This document shows, piece by piece, positions 1 through 7,839 of a stretch of DNA of 64,000 nt. Positions within the stretch are counted from its first letter, which is position 1; every line of letters starts with the position of its first letter. The stretch is taken from assembly GCA_946481315.1 (NCBI GenBank), contig CAMLMH010000006.1:62001-126000 (forward strand), read 5' to 3'. The DNA comes from an uncultured Bacteriovorax sp. Its GTDB lineage: Bacteria > Bdellovibrionota > Bacteriovoracia > Bacteriovoracales > Bacteriovoracaceae. The notes below the pieces were generated by a model. The model ran no database searches, was not told the origin of the DNA, and saw only the letters and a program-made list of their open reading frames with translations. Made by a program: the position numbers and the translations under genes.

Positions 1-29
1 TCAATTTTTATAAAGGACGAAAAATTCCA

Positions 30-566
30 GTGCTAAGTATGATGTCAGAGGGACAGACGTTGAGAAGAATTTTTACGGCCAGGGCAAGATTGGTGCACGA
101 ATCATATAAAGCACAGGCACGTAGTTCTTTGAAATTGAAAAAATATGTACAGTCTGAAACTGCTTTCGGTGCATTTAAAGCTTTCCAGCTTTCTGTTGCT
201 GAAATGGCCAGCCGTAAGCCCAGAGCAGAAGCTGTTAAAGTCCTGAGCGACTATCGGAGAATTGAAGAACAAATGTCCCGCAAATTGTTTGTCGCTTATT
301 CGAAATCAGGGCAGAAAATAGAATACAAAGTTTTCAAAGAGCTTTTGTTCAATCCCCGTAATATTAAAGAAAAAGCGACAGCCGAAGCTATCTGGGAATC
401 GGTACCGGCCGATGAGCTGATGGGAATGAAAGAAGTCGGTGAGTTCGCCCATCGTGCTGTTCAGGAACTTTCCCGATACACGGATGTAGATTCATTTGAA
501 AGATATCTTAGTGCTTTAAAAGTTCTGACCATTAACCGAAATCCCGCAGTGCTGGAAATTATGTAA
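30..566 (+). CDS. Hypothetical protein, basic helical
   Basis: This 178-residue protein has no signal peptide or membrane segment and matches no family that I recognise. It is rich in Lys, Arg, Glu and Ala and looks all-helical. The GTG at 30 is taken as the start because AAGGA at 12-16 precedes it, although the spacing of about 13 nt is long. ATG codons at 39 and 42 are alternatives. The gene lies so near the window edge that its upstream partners are unseen. It converges on the lspA fusion, with about 30 nt between stop codons. The function is unknown. Confidence 0.6.
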   Translation: MLSMMSEGQTLRRIFTARARLVHESYKAQARSSLKLKKYVQSETAFGAFKAFQLSVAEMASRKPRAEAVKVLSDYRRIEEQMSRKLFVAYSKSGQKIEYKVFKELLFNPRNIKEKATAEAIWESVPADELMGMKEVGEFAHRAVQELSRYTDVDSFERYLSALKVLTINRNPAVLEIM

Positions 567-595
567 TCTGTCTCATTTAAGTGAAACAGATTAAA

Positions 596-1432
596 TTATT
601 TTTTCAGATGGTTTCTAAGAGACATGGCGACTTCTTCCAAATGCCGAAAGTTGTCGCCTTCCCGCAATTTAAGTTCACGGTCTTCTCCAGCGAGCAAATC
701 TTCTACATATTTTTCAAAGGCATAAAGCGGACCGGCTGTCTTTTGCGAAAGAATCAGACCTGACAAAAAAGCCACGATGACAAAAAAGGCTGAAAGAGCT
801 GAATAGGAAAGGGCAAAAGCGATAACTGTTGAGCGGCTTTCGATTAGATTTGCCTGTAGAGTAAGGGTAAAGTAAGAAAATGAAAAAAGCCCAATAATCA
901 GTGCTGTACACAGAGACAAAACCGCAAACTTTAATGCGAATTTAATCTGTTCTCTGGGATTTACCAGATTAAAGCTTCTCTGATTTTCCGGATACCAGAT
1001 AGAATCTTCATTGATAAAAAGGTTGACTATAATAAGAGCAGCGCCAATCCACTGAAAAACATCTGCAGGATTAAAAACAACGGGTGGCAAAAAAGAAACA
1101 GAAAGTGGGATAAAGTCCAGCGTTCCTCCGTGCAGGGCCCGGTCAATGACATTTCCCAGAACTCCACCCGCCAATAATCCAAGGCCGGCCTTAAGAATAA
1201 TCAGCCGGGAAGACAGCAGGACAATTAATAATAAATAAACGAAAAATAAGACCCCCCCAGTGCTGGTGAGGGTAACAAGTGTCAGGCTGGGTGGCAAATC
1301 CTGAAGTGAACCGAAGATGAAACCGCGGTTTAAATGTGCATTCGTTGACGTCATCATCTGAGCTTTAAGCACCAGGTCTGCGACGAGACTAATGATAAAT
1401 AAGACCAGTGAAAAGATGATTCCTTTTTTCAT
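596..1432 (-). CDS. lspA: Lipoprotein signal peptidase (LspA) fused to a C-terminal HAMP-like module
   Basis: Residues 1-140 are a complete signal peptidase II, the inner-membrane aspartyl protease that removes lipoprotein signal peptides after diacylglycerol transfer. The motifs are NRGFIFG (35-41), GNVIDR with catalytic D97, and FNPAD with catalytic D124, among four hydrophobic segments. The usual family length is about 160; this protein has 278 residues. The extra part holds two more membrane segments (about 165-192 and 202-230) and then a HAMP-like stretch (GPLYAFEKYVEDLLAGE through REGDNFRHLEEV, about 232-270). It is the last gene of a five-gene operon, 5 nt after a lipoprotein gene, so its substrates may be the co-encoded lipoproteins. 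The LspA call is firm; the HAMP assignment rests on pattern. A merged separate gene is unlikely, because one frame runs through with no internal ribosome site that I can see. Confidence 0.88.
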   Translation of the reverse strand: MKKGIIFSLVLFIISLVADLVLKAQMMTSTNAHLNRGFIFGSLQDLPPSLTLVTLTSTGGVLFFVYLLLIVLLSSRLIILKAGLGLLAGGVLGNVIDRALHGGTLDFIPLSVSFLPPVVFNPADVFQWIGAALIIVNLFINEDSIWYPENQRSFNLVNPREQIKFALKFAVLSLCTALIIGLFSFSYFTLTLQANLIESRSTVIAFALSYSALSAFFVIVAFLSGLILSQKTAGPLYAFEKYVEDLLAGEDRELKLREGDNFRHLEEVAMSLRNHLKK

Positions 1433-1437
1433 AGATC

Positions 1438-3123
1438 TTATTGTAACAGATTTTTCCAGATCGTAATTTTACTTTCTATCTCAGCAGCATTGGCATTACA
1501 GTCTCCCCAACAATTATGGCGATTGGTTTTCAGTTTGACTGAGATAGCGGAAGCTGGAATGTTGTTGAAATTTACCAGAGTATTTTCTGTGACTGCAGTA
1601 TGAGCGGTTGAAACATTGGCAGAGGAGTGAAGAGGTGTCTGACTAGCACCATGACAGGAGGCACATCGCATCCGTAAAACCGGCCATAGAGTTTGTTCAA
1701 AGGCCTGTGTTGAAGTTAGTTTGGTTACCGGAGGCACTGACTCAGGTGTTGCAGGAGTTGGTGCAGGCGACTGGGATGGTTCATTAACTCCCAGATGTTC
1801 AAAGCTGAAGGATAAACGATCTTCTTCCGATCCTTTGTCTTTTAGAAGTATCATGGAGTACGAAGACAACGATGGTGCCGCTGCTGTTACTTTTTTATCC
1901 ACAATTGTATAAGTCGCGTGTTGCGGATTATAGCTCCCATTAACCAGTACTTTTAGATTTTTTACAAATAAATCAGTTGTCGTTTTAATTCTTGGATTGG
2001 TCAGTTTGTAACTGAACATATCATATTCTTCGATATCAATTTCAAAAACAGAACCATTTACACCTGAGAGATCATTGACTGGTAAAGAGATTGTCGCTTT
2101 CGTATTTTTTACAATTCGCGGATCAAAATTTACTTCGTTGGTTATAGTAACTTTAGCAATTTTCAGTCCGTCCTCACGCTGGCGTATTTCTATACCCTGG
2201 TTAGTTCCGCCCGGTAAATAAAAAGGTGAATCGAGATTGCTGGTTGTATGTTTTACTTCTTTCCATTCAAAGCCGTTAGTCATTCCAATGTGCCATTCTT
2301 TATTTTCGCTGTTGCCAACTTTTACCCAAACTGAATCAGAGGAAGTATCAGGTGCACTCACCAGCATCCAGATTTTATAAAAGTCTGAATTAGTTAACTT
2401 GAAACTTATATAGGCTAAACCAGCATCTGCACTGGTAAGTGTTTTTATACCAGATCCTTCCGGTGCCCAGATATAAGAATTTGTTCCTTCACTCGCCTTA
2501 ACCATGGGGGAGCGTAGAGAACCACTTTCGGCCATAACCGTAACAGTGCCCTGGTCAATCATATTTTCAGGATTCATCAAATCAGCAATCGTATCAGTTT
2601 CTTTGGTTACTTTTCCCTTCAGTGCCGCTTCAGGATCAGATGCAGTTGGGGCAAGTCGCTCACGCTCTTCTTTCCAGGCTGTAATCTGATTCAAAATTTC
2701 AACGGCATTGTCATTGCAGTCTCCCCAGCAGTTATGCCGGTCATTTTTAAGCTTAAGGACCATGCGGGAATTTGAAATATTAGTAAAGTCAATTTTAGAA
2801 GAATCAATCAGAGCATTATGGGCAGTCTCAACACTTGATGAGGCATGCAACGGCGTCTGAGTTGAACTGTGGCAAGACACACAACGAGCACTCGTAATTG
2901 TATAAAGAGATTTACGAAAAGCCTCAACTGAGATGGCCCTAAAAGCTTCCGAGCTTATTTCCGTTTCGTTGCCGGGTGCCCTTTGAGAGCTCGATTCTTT
3001 GGTTGAGAATTTCATCGCGCTTTTTTTAGACGTGGCCATCGGATTCATACATTGGTTGTAGCCAAATAAGACCATCCCCAGACAAAGAACCGATGAAATT
3101 TTATATTTTGTCGATCGTTTCAA
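1438..3123 (-). CDS. Putative lipoprotein with two terminal cytochrome c-like domains flanking a carbohydrate-binding-like domain
   Basis: The N-terminus is a basic, hydrophobic signal ending in GYNQC, so C25 is the likely lipidated residue, although N and Q at -2/-1 are atypical. A roughly 90-residue domain occurs twice. The first copy has CVSCH (C81, C84, H85) and later HNCWGDC (C132, C136). The second has CASCH (C487, C490, H491) and HNCWGDC (C538, C542). Each CxxCH should bind one covalent heme c. The second Cys pair is conserved in both copies and is not a normal cytochrome feature. Residues about 180-330 resemble a CBM6/35-type beta-sandwich. The gene is preceded within 14 nt by a Tat-exported protein gene and followed by the lspA fusion. 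It probably sits on the periplasmic or outer face of the envelope. The electron partner and substrate are unknown. Confidence 0.75.
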   Translation of the reverse strand: MKRSTKYKISSVLCLGMVLFGYNQCMNPMATSKKSAMKFSTKESSSQRAPGNETEISSEAFRAISVEAFRKSLYTITSARCVSCHSSTQTPLHASSSVETAHNALIDSSKIDFTNISNSRMVLKLKNDRHNCWGDCNDNAVEILNQITAWKEERERLAPTASDPEAALKGKVTKETDTIADLMNPENMIDQGTVTVMAESGSLRSPMVKASEGTNSYIWAPEGSGIKTLTSADAGLAYISFKLTNSDFYKIWMLVSAPDTSSDSVWVKVGNSENKEWHIGMTNGFEWKEVKHTTSNLDSPFYLPGGTNQGIEIRQREDGLKIAKVTITNEVNFDPRIVKNTKATISLPVNDLSGVNGSVFEIDIEEYDMFSYKLTNPRIKTTTDLFVKNLKVLVNGSYNPQHATYTIVDKKVTAAAPSLSSYSMILLKDKGSEEDRLSFSFEHLGVNEPSQSPAPTPATPESVPPVTKLTSTQAFEQTLWPVLRMRCASCHGASQTPLHSSANVSTAHTAVTENTLVNFNNIPASAISVKLKTNRHNCWGDCNANAAEIESKITIWKNLLQ

Positions 3124-3137
3124 ACCATGACCCCGGG

Positions 3138-4604
3138 TTATGCGATTTTATTAAAAAATAAATAATTGTTAAGGTTGTTACCGAAAGGATTATCGCCAAC
3201 TATCTCTTCGAGTTTTGATTCCTGTCCCGACAGAGAAAGATAATTCGCGACCAGAGCTTTTGAAAGATTCGTGACAGAATTGGAAATAAGTGTGGAGGTG
3301 GTGTCCACTGCTCCATTGTCCTTATAACTTCCAATCTGGCGTTTGCCACTATTTCTCAAAGTGGCCCTGCCAGCGTGACGGTAAAGTAACATGAAGCTGG
3401 AAGAGCGTTGTGAGCTATCACCAACCCAAGGAATTTTTCCGCGTCCGTTTGTCGAATTATCTACGGCTCCACTGGCGGAAACTCCTCCATCAGTAAAGAC
3501 ATAAATCATTATGTCTTTTTGTTTGAGAGCTGCTAATTGCATGACTCTGCCAATCAGCTGACCAATTTCAAAATCCCTGATTTCCCCAGTTCCGCGCTCA
3601 TTGGTATGGTAATCGTATCCACCTTTTTGAACAGTTCCGACACCGACATAGCCATCCAGAATGAGTTTTGCCATTGTCGCCGTTTTCCGCTGGTCACCAT
3701 CAGCAAGGTTATTGAATGCCTGAGCAACAAGAGGATCCATTGCCGGATCTACGGCATTAGCAGAAAAGCGATTCAGTAAATCCTGGCTTCCAATGTAGCC
3801 ACAATTGACCAGATCACGAATTTGTTCGGGAAGAGCGCGTGATTCAAATTTCTGTAAACGTTGAGAACTCATGTTTTCTATTGTTTTTAAAACTTTCTGA
3901 GCTTTATCGTTTCCAAACAAAGACCCCAACCTCCCTATATTTACTAGATTTAGAGCATCCTGAGGACTGTTGATAACAACCGGACGTAGAGCTGGTACAA
4001 TTGAATTAGCCGGTGCGTTTGAGTTACCACCCGATTCGTTATTTACTGTTCCTGCGAGATTCGATAGTTCTCCCAAAGCTCCTGCGCGGGACAGCCAGTA
4101 CATAGGATTATGTGGATTGTTTTGGGTATCATCATTAGAAGCTCCACAAAATATTCCACCATCAACCTTAGCTCTTATTTGAGTTGAAGCTATAGAATTT
4201 ATCCCTCGCAAAATTCCTGAATCATTATGAAAAGCAAGACCAAGTTCTGTGTTAATCTGGCCCGCATTACGTGGGTGCATTCCCGACGGTAAACCAATTG
4301 TCTCGTAGCTTGCCAGAAAGTCCATCTGGCCACCATTTTTTCCGACCATTACGTTTGAACCGGCGAAGTTTGCACCACCGGCCAAATCGAAAATTAAAAC
4401 AGGGACTCGGTTTATACCACCAAGAGATCCGTTTCCACACTCCAGGGCCAGGGCCGCATTCGATTGCAAAAGTGTGACCAATCCGGGAAGCATTGTAAAA
4501 CTCAGGCCAGCCATAAAGCCCTGTGCTAAAAAATCTCGGCGAGTTTTACAAGCATGGCCTTCAAGTTTATAAGGTGAATGCGAATCAAATTTTTTCTTTG
4601 TCAT
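3138..4604 (-). CDS. Tat-exported DUF1501-like protein
   Basis: This 488-residue protein begins with a twin-arginine signal (KTRRDFLAQG, arginines 22-23), a hydrophobic stretch and an ALA cleavage region near residue 53, so it should be exported folded. The body resembles DUF1501, a branch of the alkaline phosphatase/sulfatase fold, with VPVLIFDLAGG near residue 68, GGYDYHTNERG in the second half, and then IMIYVFTDGG. In planctomycetes and myxobacteria, DUF1501/DUF1552 proteins are typically paired with DUF1588/1585 cytochrome-like proteins. The same pairing is seen here, with the CHC protein two genes upstream. Spacing to the flanking lipoprotein genes is 8 and 14 nt, so all should be co-transcribed. 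The enzymatic activity is unknown, and the metal ligands could not be assigned by eye. Confidence 0.7.
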   Translation of the reverse strand: MTKKKFDSHSPYKLEGHACKTRRDFLAQGFMAGLSFTMLPGLVTLLQSNAALALECGNGSLGGINRVPVLIFDLAGGANFAGSNVMVGKNGGQMDFLASYETIGLPSGMHPRNAGQINTELGLAFHNDSGILRGINSIASTQIRAKVDGGIFCGASNDDTQNNPHNPMYWLSRAGALGELSNLAGTVNNESGGNSNAPANSIVPALRPVVINSPQDALNLVNIGRLGSLFGNDKAQKVLKTIENMSSQRLQKFESRALPEQIRDLVNCGYIGSQDLLNRFSANAVDPAMDPLVAQAFNNLADGDQRKTATMAKLILDGYVGVGTVQKGGYDYHTNERGTGEIRDFEIGQLIGRVMQLAALKQKDIMIYVFTDGGVSASGAVDNSTNGRGKIPWVGDSSQRSSSFMLLYRHAGRATLRNSGKRQIGSYKDNGAVDTTSTLISNSVTNLSKALVANYLSLSGQESKLEEIVGDNPFGNNLNNYLFFNKIA

Positions 4605-4612
4605 ATATCTTC

Positions 4613-5362
4613 CTAAAGTAAAGTAACATGAGCACTGGCCAGAGATGAAATGCAGATTCCTTTTACAACTTTTCGGGTCGTTATACTGCTCGCAAGATTT
4701 TCGCCGCTTAAAAGAGAATCAAATAATATTGTTAGTTCGTTATAGGCCTGTGTTCTCTCCTGACTTTGCAGCGGACCCAGGAAGCGATCTATGGCCTGAT
4801 TGATAACAGCAGCTCTGCCGGAAGAATTGAAAACCTGAGTAGGTGTTCCACCAAAGTTGATTGTAGGCCAGATGGCAGAACGTAATGTTCCATTCTCCAC
4901 AAGTCTTTCACAATATTCAGCAGCTAACTTTGTGATTGCTACCTGATGGGCAGGCAGAAAGCTTTTAATGTTATTATCCGAAGGCAAGGCGGAGGCGACA
5001 GTCCGATAAACACTCTGAACTGCAGAATCAGTTGTACTAACGCCGGTTAGGGCAGACATCGTCGCATTGATCTGCTCAAAATCTTTAACTCCGACATCTA
5101 GTGCTTCGGTAGACGGATCATTATCCGGAGAATTTATGGGAGGCATGACCAGACCATCAGGTAATTCAGCATCTGATTCCTGATCACCAGCATCACCCGC
5201 AGCCGGTGCAGGTGCCTGACTGTTTGAGCTGAATTTACTTTTTGTGGAACTACCTTTTTTATCTACTACACACTGGTTAAATGCGATCAATACACACAAT
5301 AAAGTTGTAATGGAAATAAATATACGTGCCCTTTTTGGTAATTGAAACTTCTCAGGATTCAT
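4613..5362 (-). CDS. Putative lipoprotein with atypical FNQC lipobox
   Basis: The protein has 249 residues from the ATG at 5362, which has GGGGA about 6 nt upstream; a TTG at 5380 in the same frame would overlap the preceding gene. The signal segment ends in LIAFNQC, so C31 is the predicted lipid anchor. It shares the unusual N-Q-C ending with the other lipoprotein of this operon. A Ser/Pro/Ala-rich and acidic linker (about 35-85) follows, then a helical domain of about 160 residues with no CxxCH. It lies between the CHC-heme protein and the Tat protein and may be a scaffold or anchoring subunit for them. That role is inferred from position only. Confidence 0.65.
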   Translation of the reverse strand: MNPEKFQLPKRARIFISITTLLCVLIAFNQCVVDKKGSSTKSKFSSNSQAPAPAAGDAGDQESDAELPDGLVMPPINSPDNDPSTEALDVGVKDFEQINATMSALTGVSTTDSAVQSVYRTVASALPSDNNIKSFLPAHQVAITKLAAEYCERLVENGTLRSAIWPTINFGGTPTQVFNSSGRAAVINQAIDRFLGPLQSQERTQAYNELTILFDSLLSGENLASSITTRKVVKGICISSLASAHVTLL

Positions 5363-5364
5363 TG

Positions 5365-6507
5365 TTATTTCCCCAAGCAAAGTGCAGAAGTATCTGCAAT
5401 CAGATTTTTCATATTGTAATTGGCATTCGCCTGGAATGAATCAGCGAGTCTCTTGACTTCTTTCTTGTCAGTATCTGATTTAGGTTTGCGGATACAAACG
5501 AGTTCGAAAACTTTAGAAGTCATGCATTCCGAAAATGCTCTGGATCTTGCTAACATCATCCCGAGTTCACGTGCGCCCTTACCGGATGTTTTTGCTGGCC
5601 AGCCCAGGATGGAATTTTGTCCCTGTGCCCATAAGTTCACCCATTCGTCATCGTTCTGGATATAACCTTCTGGGTAAAGATTGTTCTTATTAATTTTGGA
5701 AACAACTGTGCCTTCAGTATATTTAAGTTCATTGTCCACAAAATCAAAATAAGCCCATGCACCTCCCAGCCCATCCTGACCGGCATGGCATCCGACGCAT
5801 TGATTGCGATAAGTACGGCTATCACCACCTGGATTTCTTTCAACGTCCCGGCGGACATGGAAATCAGGAATATTGATATCATGAAGTGCTTCAAAATCGC
5901 GGCAGAGGAAATTCATAAAAGTATAACGTGTGACTCTGCGGTTAGTTCCGGCAGAGAAAAAAGCGGCACCTGAAGCTCGTGTTGTAAGGACTCCTGCAGT
6001 ATCTTTAATTCCAGTTACCGTCGATTGGTCAACGCGAGTTAAATAATCTTTTAAAGAAACATTCCGGTTTTCCAGATCGAGATAAAGATTATTATTTTTC
6101 TTGTCATAGGGTGCTACGGTGACAGGAACGTTGGCAGCAGCAACATACAAATGATCACCATATAAAACCTGATCAAAAGGTATATCGTCACGGATTATCC
6201 CAATGACAGTGGCCACATAATCATTGAGGGGAACGCGGGGGGAACTATCGACATTAGTCCATCTCTTCACCCAGTTCTTAATTGTGATGTCATAAAAATA
6301 GCGATTCTCCATTGCCTTTAAAGCTGCCGCACGTACATTGCCACTCTTAAGCAGATTATCCATTTCCAGAAGAACTGCTGAAGCGGGAGGAGTGCTTGTC
6401 AGTCGATTATGCAGTCTCCACGCCTGGGCCTTAGTATCAGCCTGTGCAAATAAAGGTTGTATAAGGTTCATTGCAATCGCCAGGATTACAAATTGATGAG
6501 CTTTAAT
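5365..6507 (-). CDS. Exported CxxCH protein related to DUF1592/1588/1585 cytochrome-like proteins; probable AUU start
   Basis: Translation from ATT at 6507 gives 380 residues with a classic signal peptide (MKAHQFVILAIAMN through LFAQA, cut before D24). A full AGGAGGG lies at 6514-6520, exactly 6 nt upstream. A GTG at 6537 in the same frame would add ten residues (FGLFPGGNPI) that lack a proper ribosome site. The heme motif is CVGCH (C237, C240, H241). The later region, ARELGMMLARSRAFSECMTS and onward, resembles the DUF1585 C-terminal domain found after DUF1588 CHC modules in planctomycete and myxobacterial proteins. It is the first gene of the minus-strand operon that runs to the lspA fusion. 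A redox or heme-binding role in the periplasm is likely; the substrate is unknown. Confidence 0.68.
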   Translation of the reverse strand: MKAHQFVILAIAMNLIQPLFAQADTKAQAWRLHNRLTSTPPASAVLLEMDNLLKSGNVRAAALKAMENRYFYDITIKNWVKRWTNVDSSPRVPLNDYVATVIGIIRDDIPFDQVLYGDHLYVAAANVPVTVAPYDKKNNNLYLDLENRNVSLKDYLTRVDQSTVTGIKDTAGVLTTRASGAAFFSAGTNRRVTRYTFMNFLCRDFEALHDINIPDFHVRRDVERNPGGDSRTYRNQCVGCHAGQDGLGGAWAYFDFVDNELKYTEGTVVSKINKNNLYPEGYIQNDDEWVNLWAQGQNSILGWPAKTSGKGARELGMMLARSRAFSECMTSKVFELVCIRKPKSDTDKKEVKRLADSFQANANYNMKNLIADTSALCLGK

Positions 6508-6666
6508 GGGATTCCCTCCTGGAAACAGGCCAAACACTTCATATTCAGAATATCACAGCAGGATAGTGGTCTAATAAAAGGCAAAAATTGTACTTTTTTA
6601 GGGACTAAAATACTCGGACTTAATTCTGATGATATTTGTGGGGTTCCATATTACGATGGATAAAGC

Positions 6667-7839
6667 ATGAAATTAATGACATTTATCACCCCATTGCTGT
6701 TGGCTTTTTTAGCCTTACAGTCTGATCAGATCTGGGCCTATCCCAATTTTATCGGGCATGGTTACAACTCTTGTATTACCTGCCACTACAATCCTTTCGG
6801 TAACGGACCATTAAACGACTATGGCCGGGCAGTGGCAGCTACGGCAATAAGCAGTCGCGGCTTCTATGATGATCATAAACCCGAAGAACTAATTTCCCAG
6901 GAATCAGGCTTTTTTTTCAAGCAGCCTCAGAATAAAAAATTTCGTCCGCAACTTTCCTATCGTGGGCTTTTACTGAAGCGTAACTATGGTGAAGCTAACG
7001 AGAAAACTGAATATATTCACATGCAAGCCGATGCACATCTGACGGCAAAATTTGGTGAAAAAGATAAGTTCATTGCAAGTGCTACTTTCGGTTACGCACC
7101 TGTTCCGCGTTCTCTGCAAAATACTCCGGCAGGTGATTCCATTGATAAGTACCGTAGTCGCGAACATTATATTGGGTTTCGCCCTAATGCTGAATGGGGT
7201 CTCTACGCCGGCTTGATGGATAAGACATTCGGAATCAGAGTTGTCGAGCATACATCATATTCGCGGACAACTCCGCAGCTGACGATGGATGATCAGTCCC
7301 ACGGATTTATTCTGCATTATAATCAACCACTGTTTGAAATCGGTCTGAATGCTTTTGTGGGAAATCTGACTCAGGATTCCACTTTGCGGATGAAAGGGAT
7401 TGCTGCAACATTTGAGAGAACAGTTGTTGAAAAAAACCGCCTCGGACTTTCTTATATGACTCAGTCAAATGAATTTCTGGAGGTGAGTGCCTATGCCGGA
7501 CATGTGCGTTCCGGACTGGACAGCGGAAGCTCTATTTTATTTGAACTTGGCCGGGTGGATAAAAATCCAAAACTACTGAGCAACAAGCGAATAGAATATT
7601 ATTCCATTCTACAAAATCACCTGAAAGCGGGCAGGGGTGTTTATCTTATCAATGCCATTGAATATTTTAAAAATAAAAATGATAACTCTTATCGGGTAAA
7701 GTTTGGTCCGGCAATTCAGTATTTTCCTGTGAATCGGGTTGAATTAAGAGTCGATCTTAATAACACCCGAAATTTCAATCAGCAAGTCAGCATCAAAGAT
7801 CGATGGGATTTATTCGGGCAGGTGCATTTATGGTTGTAA
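6667..7839 (+). CDS. Outer-membrane beta-barrel protein with N-terminal heme-binding CxxCH
   Basis: This 390-residue protein has a signal peptide cut near residue 24 (IWAYPNF) and then at once a compact heme motif CITCH (C36, C39, H40), with GNGPLNDYGR following. From about residue 90 to the end there is alternating hydrophobic/polar sequence rich in aromatics and Tyr/Arg/Asn, ending in GQVHLWL, as expected for outer-membrane strands. The order small heme segment plus barrel suggests a porin-like protein that carries a heme at its periplasmic mouth. It starts a plus-strand operon divergent from the heme/lipoprotein operon, with a 159-bp gap to the AUU start. The next gene overlaps its stop codon by 10 nt. 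The strand count needs structure prediction. Confidence 0.65.
   Translation: MKLMTFITPLLLAFLALQSDQIWAYPNFIGHGYNSCITCHYNPFGNGPLNDYGRAVAATAISSRGFYDDHKPEELISQESGFFFKQPQNKKFRPQLSYRGLLLKRNYGEANEKTEYIHMQADAHLTAKFGEKDKFIASATFGYAPVPRSLQNTPAGDSIDKYRSREHYIGFRPNAEWGLYAGLMDKTFGIRVVEHTSYSRTTPQLTMDDQSHGFILHYNQPLFEIGLNAFVGNLTQDSTLRMKGIAATFERTVVEKNRLGLSYMTQSNEFLEVSAYAGHVRSGLDSGSSILFELGRVDKNPKLLSNKRIEYYSILQNHLKAGRGVYLINAIEYFKNKNDNSYRVKFGPAIQYFPVNRVELRVDLNNTRNFNQQVSIKDRWDLFGQVHLWL

Noticed and set aside
581..763. Small frame at the end of the lspA fusion gene
   Set aside because: It is antisense to the C-terminal HAMP-like part of the fusion and has no ribosome site.
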